Positions 1-12,203 of a stretch of DNA of 64,000 nt are shown piece after piece. Positions within the stretch are counted from its first letter, which is position 1. Each line of letters starts with the position of its first letter. Position numbers and translations under genes: made by a program. The notes under the pieces are model-generated. The model worked only from the letters and a program-made list of their open reading frames with translations. It was not told where the DNA came from and did no database searches. The DNA is from Mesodorylaimus sp. YZB2_4 (taxonomy: Eukaryota; Nematoda; Enoplea; Dorylaimida; Dorylaimidae): contig JASANH010000193.1 of the NCBI GenBank assembly GCA_030248295.1, positions 310,001 through 374,000 on the forward strand. Direction: 5' to 3'.

Positions 1-1683
1 TTGCTTCAGGACATTAATCGATTCGTCTTCCACGTTACCTTGCACCAATTTTACCACATTCGATATAATGCCAGATGGAACAACGACCGCCATCGCTCCA
101 TCGGCTGAATGAATTGTCAAGCAGTCAGCCTTGGTTTTTGCTCTCGTCTCCACTGTACGCGCGCCCAACGAAACAGCTTGATGCGATTTCATTTGGTGTT
201 GACAAGAAGCAGCAGCCAGCAGACCTGTTGGGTCAGAAGTCCCTAAAAAAGACAAGCTATTTTAGTAATGAAGTAACATTCGAGTGATCCTGGTCGATCA
301 TACAGTTGCCAGCCTTGCCCTTTCCATTCTACTGTACAGTAACATATCTGCTCATGACGGCTGCCGTTCTTTTGTCTGCATACTATCGCATGCGCAGGGG
401 CAGGTCAGTAGGTACTGTATTTACTTCGCGTCTACGCTTCCTTCGTATCCTAAGCCCAAAACCGCCACCCGAAATTTTGCGAGACATAACATACCTGTAC
501 CGCTCTGGTCAAACATTCTGGTGCCTTCTTGTTTCAAGGATAGATCCAAAATGATGTTCGACTCTGGTGCAGTAACCGCCGATATATTGACATTGGGACA
601 CAGCATTGTCGTGGCCACCGGAATATTTTCTCCCGTATTACAGTTGTTCGTAACATCTTCCATATCGCGATGGTACAAACCCAATCCACCATCTAAGCGC
701 GGTTCTTTCGGCATCGTCGACGAACCACCAAATTCGTCGAACCATTTGCGTTTCTCCCCAGCTTCGTGTAAGACGTGAATTCGAATCCAATGGCTGTGAT
801 ACGATTGCTCGCTGAGATACTTTCGTCCACACGGGAAGCAACTAAACTGAGCCATCTTGAATACGACCTTCGCTCCTTCCGCATTCGAACCGACTTCATT
901 CGCACACATCGGCGGGGTCGGTTGATCGACGTAGGTTGCAGGCGGCGTCGACAGCAAAGATTGCAGAATTGACGGACGCAATGGAGCTAAATGCTCGCCC
1001 AGAGGTCGCGGAATATGGCCACGTTCGAAAGCAGTCATATGGCGAGGCTGTACTTGCATTCTGCTTGCAAAACCTCCGTGAACATCGTAAGTCGAACATC
1101 CGACCACTTGCTGGGCAGACGGAACGAATTGCTGCAGCGATACCGCAAATGCAGGCGGAGGAAATGGGCGCTGTTGAAAGTAAGGTAGCGAACTTTGCTG
1201 ATAATGAAGCGGCGCCGACGAAAGATCTAATGGCCTTGAAACCATTCCGACTGACGGATAACTATTAAATGGATAATTTGCATTTCGCGCTGGATTCGTA
1301 TCGACGCTTGAGTAAATCGGTTGCCCGCCGTAGTTATCAGCAGACACTTGATAGGCAGCACGAGCGTTAACAGCATCGCCATTCGCAAACCAATCTCGAC
1401 CACGACTAATATTCTGATACCCGAAATTTGATGGTTCTCCAAATATTGGAACAGGTGGTGGCTCGACAACCGTCGCTGGCGGTGTGCTTATCGGCCTCGA
1501 ATTATCAACTGACCAATCCGACCCACTGCCATCGAACTGAGGACCAGCAGATCCCATGACCGTATATTGAAAAGGATCGCAACTTTGAACCTGACCGCCG
1601 CCATCAGCCCCTTGGCCACTCCACTCGGTGCGTGACCCTTCGGTTGAAAAATAGTCGGGAATAGTGAATGATGATTCAGCCAT
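1..1683 (-). CDS. C2H2-type zinc finger protein, 5' part (3' end outside window)
   Basis: Two exons are visible: 495-1683 (starts with ATG at 1683) and 242-1, which continues past the left edge. The donor GTATGT at 494 and the acceptor TTTTTAG before 242 join in phase, and the second exon stays open to the window edge. The first 270 residues are low-complexity, rich in Ser, Pro, Gln and Tyr. Around residues 277-299 there is one finger with Cys-x2-Cys, then a His pair (CFPCG...SHWIRIH). A short hydrophobic LDLSLK motif follows near residue 375; such motifs occur in transcriptional corepressor-binding proteins, but here that is only a resemblance. A single finger in a disordered protein suggests a nuclear regulator. 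I do not recognise the family. A TTTTTAG sits just before the ATG, so a 5' UTR intron or trans-splice acceptor is possible. Confidence 0.7.
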
Positions 1684-4600
1684 TCTAAAAAGTGACAGTT
1701 AATACAAGCGGGCACAGGCTGGTTCAATCTATACTAAGTATTTGAAACGACATAACGAGACGTGGGCTTCCAACTCTTTCCTGACCACTCACCAGTACAG
1801 CTGAAAGAAATTGCTTTTCAGTTCACTACAGGTCTGGCTCAACCATTGAAATGTCAAGTCATGAAGCAAGTTCTGGTCGAGCAGTCTTCCGTCACTTTGG
1901 GGCTCCGTGTTCACCTGGCTTGAGAATTCGAAGCACGTAACAAGGCTGAAACTGCTGGCCTATCTGGTGCCAAGGCTATGATGGCAGCACACGAACAGTT
2001 CAGCCCGTCTGATGACCTATGATCAGCAGGGTGACAATGGCTCGGGGGAGGGGGGGAGAAGGATCTGAAGGTCGAGTGTTCGTCCTTTAACTCATTCAGA
2101 CTCCTCTGGTCCAGCTGTCAGGTTCACAAGTCACCGTTGCTCGAAGATTCAAACGTTTCAATCGAACATAATCACTCCCGCAGTATGATTCCAATGGCCA
2201 ACTACGTTCTCGTGGTCAATGGCGATGAAGGTACAGTCCAACCATACGACGCAGCACGTTCCAATAAACCTTTCCCTCAATTTTTCTTACCTGATGAAAC
2301 ATTCGTTCCGATAACAAGAATTCGAATTGTACACTTGGACCCTATGAGCAGTTGGGATAACTCCACCGAATCTAAAACATTATCAAAACACTTCCTAGTA
2401 TATTAGCGAGCGAATAAGAGTACGATAGGACACGGTTGGAAACCGGGTTTGCAAACTGCAACACACAATAGACATTGCAAGTTTAATAGTCCAAAAACCA
2501 CGAGCCTATCTACATCAGAGTATCATCGGTGAGAATCCAGTCTAATAATCACTCGAAATATTTTTCGCTGACATACGGGCAAGTAGGTTAAAGTCCAACG
2601 TGCTTGCTCGTGAAACCTGGAAAAAGCAAGCTTGATAAGTAAATTGCTGTACAGAGAAGATCGCGAGAATTGGCCAGAAAAGGACATGCCAAAGTGAGTA
2701 TGGGCGGTAACGTACCTATACTCACTCGCACCATATGGACACCTATACTGCTGACCATGAGGTAAGCTAAGGGCAGGAGATGGCGGAGGAAGTGGGAAAC
2801 CAAAGTGCAATTGATAAGACCAAAGATCAACTTGCTTGATACCCGAGCGGGAATCGAACCCTTCCCCACTGAGGCATTCGGTTATGACCTTTCAGATATT
2901 TTTAGCGATTAGTTCGTAACACCCATCATCTTGGATGGCTAAGACAGAGCATTCCTAGTCAAACAGGCCGCTTACGTTTTGAAACAATTACGCCGATTTC
3001 GTTTCGTTTGTTCTGATTTCCGTTTCTGGTCCATTCGTTATTGGATTAGGTTTGTTCACCGATTTACCGTCCTTCGAACCGTGAACCATCATCATACTGA
3101 CAATGGCCAGTTTAGTTTTACAGTAGATTGCTCACTGATCGACACATCTTTGGTGGTTTGATGACACTACATTTACAAGTATGAGTCTGAAAAAATGCAC
3201 TTAGCACAAACTGACGGTCACTTAAATCAACGTGACAGGGCACTATAAATTGACCACGACCAAGGATCAAGTGCTCTCACGAAATTTAAACCCGCCACAA
3301 CCCAAAGCTCGACCTTTGGCCGACCAGCAGCCATGCGATTCTTCGATACACATGATCTTTAGTGGAATAAATACCAATAAATCACATACCTTGTAAGTAA
3401 CGGATGCATCTTGAACGCAGCACCACTCGCGTGAGCCGAATGATCGAAGCACACCAATGCAGATATTGAAGAATCTCGACCAACTGCTTCGATTAGATCA
3501 CCGATGTCGCTGAGTCCATTATCGCAGCGTCGCACCTACAGCCAAAGGTACAGTACATACAAGCACGTGTCAACCACACCTATTTGCCGAAACAGTAAAA
3601 AGGGAAGCGGGTAAAGACCTTCCGACCGATGATGTTGTTGGACTTATTAGAAGTGCCCAAGACTGAAGTGGTTCTCAATAGGCACCTACCTACAGTAGGT
3701 CTACCTATTAGCCCAGGTATAGCCTCCCATTATGGCAACCCATAGCCGCCGGTACCCTCGTAAGCCAGAGACCCAAGAAAAAAGGAAAACTTAAAACAAA
3801 AAGGGAGGACTGTCGTTGGCCCTAAAAAAATTCGCTGCCCTCGAACTCTCTCGGAGCGCCCGCTACCATGCTCCCATGCTTCACCCCAGGACACAACAGT
3901 ACAGTAGGTATGTACAGTTGATACCTCCTACTATAGCCATGTAGACCTACGCCCTCTTTGTTCCGTCAGCCGGCCGATCGCTCATTATGTCTAGATTATC
4001 GAAACAAACAAACTGCTGCGCACCTTTCACCGAATCAAGGAGCTAACAAAAGATTTCCACAAGAACATTTGAACATCGCCATTGCTCGAAACTCGCACGG
4101 CTAACTTATACAAATCGCTCTGCCAAGGGCAGTTTCAGCAAACATTATTTAGGAAAATGTGTATTTCGAGAAAAAAATTTTCGATTTTTCTGTGAGATTT
4201 TATAAAAATAATTTATCCGCAACTAAGTCGCAAAATTTCTTCGAGTTTTGCTTTTAGTAACTTTTAAACGTCACATCTCATCCTGAAGTGGTAAAATATA
4301 GTTTACCCTCGTGTGCGGCTGAATCAATAATAATAGCCGAGGTCCGTTCCGTTTTGTCCAGCCCAGCGGCAACAGCAAGCTGGGTGGTCGCATCGGTCTC
4401 GATCGGCTGTTACGCCCCTTTTTATGTGCAAGGCTTGGGCAGAGCCCCTGGTGCCCGGTCGCTCGGTGGCCGTTGCTTACGTCCTTATTGCTACGTGCTA
4501 GTCGACAGAGCTGTTAGCTACTTGCTTGCTACCTTCCTCCCCCCTTCTGCTTGTTTGCTGACCCGAGCACCTCAGCTTTATAACTGCTTGTGTATCACCA

Positions 4601-4935
4601 TGGAATGAACGTAATTTACGATTACTGTTTCGTTGTATGCTATGTATACTGTACCTATCTATTACAAAGGAATAGGAAATCTAGTTTTTCGTTCGCTCAT
4701 TCACTTATTCGAATTCTTTCATTCTCTGCGCGCTTTCTGCATAACAGTTTTGACTGGCGCTTGCATATAAAAGTGAATAAAAACAATTTTTTATGCGTCT
4801 AGGTTCCAGTTTCGATTCCGCCTCACATTGTCCCGTCCGGATTACCTTGGGCAGTCATTGACGGCGGACAATAATTGAGTCAAAACGAAAACGGAGTCGA
4901 GTACGTAGGTACTTGGTGTTGGAGGTGCGAACAAG
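1684..4935. other. Intergenic region between divergent zinc-finger and FEZ genes
   Basis: No convincing exon was found on either strand. Short open frames at 2137-2406 and 4288-4608 have no recognisable motif and no coherent splice partners. Around 2842-2870, on the minus strand, there is a tRNA-like B-box (GGTTCGATTCCCG), likely a SINE relic. A purine/G-rich run lies at 2042-2060. The stretch 4140-4270 is AT-rich. The two flanking genes diverge from here, so it should contain both promoters, but no specific element could be assigned. Confidence 0.5.
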
Positions 4936-7900
4936 ATGAGGATGGCCGATTTCAAGGTGGAAGTGCCATTGGCAGCCGGAGAATACGATGACGATGCTCA
5001 ATTTTTGACCGGTGAAACTGGCGAGATTACTGATCTGCAAGGCGTCGTTGGATTGATCGATAGTATCGATAATAATCGAAATCCAATCAATGGTTCCGTA
5101 CAATCGACACCTCGACAAAATGGCGCTAGTAATGTTCCTCGTTCGAGTGCCCGAAACGTGCGAAATGATCAACAAAAGCAAGCGCAAGGGGGAAGTCCGG
5201 AACTGGAAACATTTTCCGAAACATTAGCTGGTTCATTGGAAGATCTCGTCAGTCATTTCGACGAAAAGATATCGCATTGTTTTAAGAATTTCACGGAAAA
5301 TACCGAATCCATCGCGCCGGTGCAAGTACGAACTCAAGAGGAGATTATGAACGAATCTCAGTAAGATTGGTTTTTTACGTTAAGTTTTTTTGAAATTTTT
5401 TTGAAACCTTTTTAAATTAGTTCTCTACACAGTAGTCGATGGCAATAACCTTTCGTTTTTTCGCAAAAATGATCGATCGCTATGTTTCTCTTACTCAACA
5501 AACTGGGTCGAAAGGGTGTAGGGGGTTGGTTTATGTTGAACGGAAGCAGATGTTGGCGGCGATTAGTTTTTCATTGGATTTGGACGGGGAGCCTTTTGCA
5601 GATGATAGAGGTTTCTTGTTTGTGAGAGTGAGTCGAAATGTTGGACAGGTTTCTTAAATGTCAAAGTCAATGGATGAAGAAAATTTATGAGCGCCAATGG
5701 CTGGGTTTTTTCTACTAACTCAAATTCTAGGCTTGTCTGGCCATTTCAGATTGAATAGATCAAAGATTGAAAAGAAAGCTGGCACGACATCGAAATGTTT
5801 CTAACGTCAGCCAAAAGTTTAGAACTAAGAGTGCCTTTGAAATGGGTTAAAGTTTCCAAACTCGAATTGTAAGAGGAATTTTAGAATGCATTTCAAAGAA
5901 TGAACATCAAACTTGAGTAAAGAATATTCTGTGATTCCCAAACATTGGAGAACATTCTTTGCTCAGTCTGATTGCAAGTACGAAATACTAAAAGTATTGT
6001 TCTGACCGGAAACAATTGTCGAGTCGAACGACCTATTTTGTGGGTGCCAGTTTTGCACTATGTATTGTTTCGGTATGAGAAAGAAGGCAATTGACGCAAG
6101 TGTTTAGAACAGGTGTAGTGCGTTGCCAACAGTAGAGGGTGAAGGGTATGAGAGTTGGCCTGGTTTAAAGGATGTGCAAACAATCTTGAGAAAAGTCAGA
6201 CATTCTTCGAGACGTACTCATATGCGCCGCTGTTGAGTGAGGAGGCATTCGATTTCACGATGATTAAACAACGAATCACGCTGCGCTCCGTTAAAAAAGT
6301 TCCTCAGATTTTTGTTCATTGAATAGGGTTTTAGGTTTTCCTTTTTCGTATAGCACAGCTCAGCGGGTTTACTCGATTCCCTACTTGACGCAAAGGCACC
6401 GAAAGAGCTGCTTGTTGAGAAAGTATTGATGTTATGTCCAGAATATAGGAGAGAAAAACGGATTAGGCTATGCTTTTTGAATTCGTCTAGGGACCGTTCT
6501 TGGTGGTGACGGGCCCGGGCTGTCTTTTATCAGTTTTTTTGATAATTGACAAGACCGAATCGAATCTTGACAGTTTTCAAGAGGAGTTAGGGGCTCTATT
6601 TGCTTCGAAATCGTGTACTCTTTGTGAATTGTTGATTAGAAATGAGGATAGAGCGATAATGAGTGAAGCTGGGAAGATTTAATGAGGTTACTAATTGTGA
6701 TCGTAGAACAGGTGCCAAAAATTTCTTCCTTTGACTCGTAGGTCCACCCTCCTTTTGTTTGGAGACGGGTTCGTGAGTTTGCAAATGGGAGGCACAAGAC
6801 GGTGAGGGAATGTGATTGATGTTTGCTTTCGAGGAAAGATTCGGATGTCGTGGAAATGGATTTTTTATCTTGGAGAAAATGAGAATGTGATCGATTTGGG
6901 AGGGAATATATGAATAAGATAGAGTGCATGAAGTCACTTGGCTCTTATGTAATATGGATTGTTGGGCAGAGTAGATGAAGCGAATGAAAAGTAGCCTGGG
7001 TCATGGCCTAGCGGTTAAGGCATCTGTCTCGATGTGCACTTACACAGGGAAGGGTTCGACTCCCGCCTGAGTATGATGTCCTCCGTCTGGCATACCTTGT
7101 GTTTTTAAGGATATGGTGGACATTGACGGGAAATTTTGGTAATATATTACCAATCGATTGGACGAAAACGTACGCTCGGAAGCTGCAATTACCAGCGTTG
7201 CATCTTTTGCCCAAGAAGGTGAGTCATAGTTATTGATTTTTTGTCGAGGGAGTTATGACGTCAGAAGTGGGGAGGGGGTGCTTTGGATGGATTGCACTTG
7301 AATATTTAAAGCGAAAGGGCTGCCAGGAAGCTAAATCTAAACTGGGCTTGCTTGGGGAAAGGGCCTTGCCGTCTGTGTGAAATAGTGACATGGCGTTCAA
7401 AAGATCATGTGAGCGTGCGATTGTGAAATTGGTTAGGGTTGTTGTGCATGCCATGTTTAGTAGTTTTAGTTTTTCGAGACGGCTAGTTGGGGTGGGGTAA
7501 GGGAAGGGCTGATTGATGGGAGTGGTAGTCGGTGCAAGGCCGTAGTAGAGGGTGAAATGGAAAACGCATTAGAGGAAAGCTAAATGAGCGGACCGATGGG
7601 ATCGGAAAGAACAGTCACGGTTCAGGGGGCGAACAAGCCGGACGTAGGGTTCGGGCCGAAGAATAGTCTGGCTATGGGCTTTGGTTTTTATAAGTTGTGC
7701 TCGAATGGATGGTGCTCTCGAAAGTTATGTGTTTGCCTGGCCAGCTGGAGGCTGTTGTTCCCGAGTTAAGTGCTTTTTTAGTCGAACCGTGAGAACTGAA
7801 GGGCCGAATAAGACGGGACATTTAGCTGATTCACGCCCGGTCATCAAATGCCTGGTACATAGTAGTCGGCCTGGATGTATGGAGTAAAAGGAAAATAAGC

Positions 7901-9637
7901 AAAGGGGACGATCAATGAAAGTAGGCACGGAGGGGCATACATATGAACCTATCTGCTTCCGAGCTGATGCGAAAGAGGAGGGAGGGGCGTTGGTCTAATT
8001 CGTTTTTCCTCACGATCCGTATCGATCAGAGTGCAAGTGTCCCGTGGTAGACGAGGCTCAGAGTATTATTGGTTCGATTTTACAGCGTCTCGTTATAGTG
8101 GGCACGACTGGGATGAAATTGCTGGTTTGACTGCTGGCTCGCAATGCAACAAATAGAAGACGCATTGGTTTTTGTTAGTTGCACTTTATACAAGCGAAGC
8201 ACGTGATGAAGTAATAATTGAGAAACGATAAAATAAAGTCATAACACTGCTTGCGAGACGAGAGAATGAAAAGCATGTGAAAAAGGGATGGAGAGTGTGC
8301 GTTTGAAAGGGAAAAAGTGAGGAATTGATGAGAATATTTTTGTTTGCTGTTTAGGACGAGGACACTGCCAACGAAAACAATGGGGAGAATGAATTGGACG
8401 TATCGGATGATGAAGAATTGGCGCAGGCGCTCGATTTGCACAGTCTTATCGCCACGTCCTTATCGCCACCAGATCCTCCGCCGCAAACTGCCGATCAGGT
8501 GATTGAAGAGATCGATGAAATCATGCAGGTATGTCGAGTGTTGAGGAGGAGTGCTGAAAATAGGGCGTATTTGGTTTTGTATAGCAGTCGTGCACGAGCG
8601 AGTTGACTGGTAGCAGCGATGTGACCATGGAATCGGCCGACTCGTTGTGCTCTCCATTGAAATCGCCCTTGCCATTGATGCCAACAATGATGTTACAAGA
8701 TCCGGATTTGGAAGCGCGCGTACGTGACGCCACATCGATGGCCAGCAATGAAGATAGTAAGTCAGTGTTGAGTTATGAAGAGAAAAATGTAGTGGCATGG
8801 CTTGTTTTTGGCAATTATTTGAGAAAGTTTTGCTTAAGTGGCATTGATAGATTGTGACAGTTTTGTTTTGCATTGTTTTTTTTCTTGCTTCAAGTACAAG
8901 AAGGCGGTAAGTTTGAGAAATGTTTGACTAGTTGATGTCGATGGTGATGATTAGTGAGCAGTGGTGATAGTGACTCACAGATGGGGTGGTGCAAGTTGCA
9001 ACTGTCTGTTATTTTCCCGTGGTGAGAAGTCGAGACTGATTAGTGGCGGTGTATGTTGGAATCTTTGAATTTCCCTTTCTATTTTGTGTTTTATTGGCTT
9101 TAGATTTTGTAATGATGGTTTTTATTTTTGTGATTTCAGATTTACGTAAGCTTTCGTACAAGAATCTAGTCGCTTTGCATTCGGAGATGGAATCGTTGAT
9201 ACAAATTTATAACGAAACTTTGGTTCAAGAATTGGCTTTACGGGACGAATTGGAGTATGAGAAAGAATTGAAGAATGCATTTATCTCATTGCTATTGAGT
9301 ATTCAAAATAAACGTCGAAAATGGCATATTGACCAAAAAAGGAAACCGGTCAATGGAGCTGGTGCCAATCCACAGCAACCGCAGGTAGGAGATTTGTGTG
9401 GACACTGGGTCCAAGTGTGGAAATGTGGTGGGTTTGTTTTAGTATTTGACAACGGTGATACCGTATCACGATGGTTGTGGAGCTCCCGATAACGGTACCT
9501 TGCAGTCGCTGATAAAAAGTGAGTTCTGGTTTGGAGTTTTATCACGGTTGGTAATGAAGAATGGGTTTCAGTTCTACGAGCTGTAAACGATGACAGTCCG
9601 AATGTACCCAATTTATTGACTGAATATATTTTGAATG
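4936..9637 (+). CDS. FEZ: Fasciculation and elongation protein zeta (FEZ/UNC-76) orthologue
   Basis: FEZ proteins are kinesin-1 adaptors for axon outgrowth and axonal transport. Exons seen: 4936-5360, 8355-8528, 8588-8756, 9140-9384, 9443-9518, 9572-9637. Exon 1 carries the family block LEDLVSHFDEKISHCFKNF; exon 2 carries TADQVIEEIDEIMQ; exon 4 carries the coiled coil ending LALRDELEYEKELKNAFI; exon 5 has TVIPYHDG; exon 6 has VPNLLTEYILN, which in family members lies just before the C-terminus. The phase between 5360 (phase 2) and 8355 (phase 0) does not match, so either a small exon in the 3-kb intron was missed or the CAA|GTACGA donor at about 5326 is used. The last few codons after 9637 were not located; a repeat cluster begins about 110 bases further on. 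Confidence 0.88.
7003..7075 (+). repeat. tRNA-derived SINE-like head inside FEZ intron 1
   Basis: A box A-like stretch (TGGCCTAGCGGTTAAGGC) is followed about 40 bases later by a box B-like stretch (GGGTTCGACTCCCGCC). The ends do not form a convincing 7-bp acceptor stem and the anticodon arm is poor, so this is not called as a tRNA gene. The same B-box sequence followed by GCCTGGGTA recurs at about 13094-13118 on plus and, related, at 2842-2870 on minus, as expected for a dispersed tRNA-derived SINE. Confidence 0.5.
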
Positions 9638-9750
9638 GTGAGTTGAGGCTGAGATTTTGGGAAGATGGGGAGGTGGAGAGGATGGGCAGATTAGTATAGA
9701 TGGAGCACAATGAGAATGATTCCATGGTTTGGTGGTATGTGCAACTATGC

Positions 9751-9832
9751 TGGGCAGGCGTCGGGGAGACTGTGGCCGACTGAAGTCGGCGGGAAAAAAA
9801 CTCCGACTGGAGTAGGCAAGTCTACCATAATT
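9751..9832 (+). repeat. Partial TGTAACC-family MITE copy
   Basis: Shares the core GGCAGGCGT...GCCGACTGAAGTCGGCGGG...CTCCGACTGGAGTAGGCAAG with the fuller copy at 9950-10140, then diverges. The outer ends are missing. Confidence 0.6.
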
Positions 9833-9949
9833 CCTCTACTTCCTGTGTTCCACCGTGCGGTAGTCTCCGTAAAATGTGCTGGGTCGTGGTTATCTGACCA
9901 GCCAGTGAATGTTTTCGGTATCAGAAGATATCCTGTTCGTGACGCCAGT

Positions 9950-10140
9950 GTAGCCAAGCCTGGCAGGCGTAGGAGGAAGGTTACCGACCGAAGTCGGCGG
10001 GACAGAAACTCCGACTGGAGCAAGGTAAGTCTCGCGACTATACGCACGGCTGAAACATCACCCGATGGGTTGACGTTTCCCAACCAGGGGGAGATCGACT
10101 ACTTTTCCAATAGCCGTGGCCCACCAGGCAACAGGGTTAC
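9950..10140 (+). repeat. TGTAACC-family MITE, near full length
   Basis: About 190 bases. The left end reads GTAGCCAAGCCTGGCAGGCG and the right end CCAGGCAACAGGGTTAC, giving imperfect inverted ends. The internal core includes CCGACCGAAGTCGGCGGGAC, which is itself a small palindrome, and a GGCTGAAACATCA block. It has no coding capacity. Similar copies occur at 12862, 14996 (inverted), 21931 (inverted), 38971 and 62447. Confidence 0.75.
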
Positions 10141-11052
10141 ACATGGGGTCGGAGTGGCTTCGGGACTCGTCGTACTCGCGGCATGTTTACCGAATACTGA
10201 TCAGAAAGAGACAATACCTTAGTAGACTGCCTTAGTAGAGCTTTGGGAGTATGAGCTTCGTTAGTCTTTCGGACATTGGCAAGTGAGAGAGGATGTCGAG
10301 CTCCCCTGGCTAGGAAATCTGAACCACTCTGGGCTGAGGAACCGCGAAGGCTCAGTTGGTTAAGGCGTTGGTCCCGCATTGCTTGGGTCAGCAACCCTGA
10401 CCCAGAAGCCGCAGTTTGTTCCATCTGCTGAGGACTGCAGCTAGGTAAGCCTGTTCTGGTTTTTGTCAGTAATTTAGTGAGTCCGTCGCTGGCCTTGCGC
10501 ACCTGGCTCTGGGCGAATCACTGGGTTGAGCTAAGTCACGGAGGCCGAACGAGAATCGAGAAACTGGTTGTTGGACACCAGTCGGGAAGGTCCCTTCCTT
10601 CTCGCGCAGTATCATCCTGGTATGCTGGTGCTGGCTCAGGATGCCCTCGCGTGGAGGTGCTCCCAGTGGAGACGCATAGAGGGAAGCCGTGCGAGCTGAT
10701 CACCTCACGGCCTTGCTTATCATAACATGGCTACTGACCGGCTGTAGGCAAAAACCGGATCGGAAGCTACGTGGGGATCTGAGGCCGGATGGGGCCAAAC
10801 CCAAAGAAATTTTTTAAAATCACTGGTTAATGTTTCAGCCGCAGCCAGGTACAGTCGCGAGACTGCCTTGGCCCTGCCTATTGCTGAGGCAGTGCAGGGG
10901 CCCTTTGAGGAGGGGGAGGTCCAGGAAGAGCGACGGGGCCGTCGCTTCTTCTGTCGATAGAAGGGATGTAACCGCGGCGCCTGGTGGACCACGGCAGGTG
11001 GGAGAGACTTATTTGATCACCCCTGGCTAAGAGGCCTCAACCACCCTAGTGG

Positions 11053-11152
11053 ATGCTGCAGCCGCAGGCAAGTATAGTCGAGAGCTGCTCCAGTCCGAAT
11101 ATGTGTCCCACCGACTTCGGTCGACCACAATCCCTCCTGCGCCTGCCAAGCG
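11053..11152 (-). repeat. Partial TGTAACC-family MITE copy, inverted
   Basis: Reads in the opposite orientation with the blocks GCAGCCGCAGGCAAGTATAG, TGCTCCAGTCCG, CCGACTTCGGTCG and TCCTGCGCCTGCC in the family order. The copy is diverged and lacks clear termini. Confidence 0.55.
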
Positions 11153-12203
11153 GAGGGCTGCCCTAGTCATTCCGAAGGGAAGAAGTGTCTGAAGGTAATT
11201 TGGGCATTGCTGGTGCTGTAGGACAAACTACATACACTGGTAGGCAGGCCCTGGGTAAGATTTCTGACTAAAACGTACGATCGATACTGTGTGTCAAATC
11301 TTGTATCTTTCTAGTGGTTTGCCCATCGAGCGCAACAACTCCGACTCGTTAGTCGTATTGATGATTGGTATTGGAAGGAAAGATCTTCTCGATTTGGATG
11401 GTTGTAATCATGGCTTCGCTGCTTATATTTTCTCGAGTAAGGCACCTTTCAGGATATGTTAACCAAAGACATATTTGATCGCTTTTATTGCTAAGCGTCC
11501 AGCTAAAAAGGCTTTTTTGCTTGCCTTAGCATAGGCCACTTTACTTCGAAAAACGAGAATAGAATCATTGTTTGTCTTATCTTGGGTGTTGAAGAGTTTT
11601 GGATGCGAGTTTTTTCAGAGTTTTGAGATTGCTTTATGTATTTTTTTCATGGATGGCGTCTTCGTAGCATAATTTATCTCAGCAATTTTGTATATTAGCT
11701 TGCCATATTATGAGATGTATGTACAGTGGTTGACTAGTTGTTTTGAAGGACGCACTCGATCAGTTCATTCCACAGATCCCCGTTTTGTGAGTGCTACTAG
11801 GTGTGTGTTCGTAGTCCAGTGTGTGCTTCAATGTTTAGCCGGTTCGCTCGCATGGCTTCTCGTACGTGTATTTATTACTAGCAACCCAATTTGTAGTCGT
11901 GAGGCGAATATGGTGCTGCCAAGAACTGTGGGTAAGGAGGACAAGGTAGGCTGGCTTAGTAGACATCTATCCACGTAGTGTCCATCAGCACATTCCGGGA
12001 GACATAGATTGCGATGCGAAATGTTGGAGGAATTTGGAGTAAAGTATTGCTTAGAGATAGCGTATTCGAATATGATAAAAGACATGGTCACTAAAGCATA
12101 GCTATGAAGACTAGTAACTGAACCTGTCTTGGATAACCCATGATTCACTGACGTCAACAGTAAAGTGCACATGAAATAGCATGTGGATTCGGGGGCCGAA
12201 CAC

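Larger units (their letters stand above)
9638..12203. other. Repeat-rich interval between FEZ and P5CDH
   Basis: No gene could be supported here apart from the possibly missing last FEZ codons. It contains partial and full copies of the TGTAACC MITE family (9751-9832, 9950-10140, 11053-11152 and a divergent copy near 10830), plus a tRNA-like A-box stretch (GGCTCAGTTGGTTAAGGCG) near 10346. From 11300 to 12200 it is ordinary AT-rich DNA with stops in all frames. Confidence 0.5.

Noticed and set aside
421-1470. Plus-strand open frames opposite the zinc-finger exon (284-778, 936-1268)
   Set aside because: They are antisense shadows of the minus-strand coding exon, which has the finger motif, codon logic and matched splice sites.
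7003-7075. A functional tRNA gene
   Set aside because: The A and B boxes are present, but no 7-bp acceptor stem or proper anticodon arm could be folded; a SINE head is more likely.
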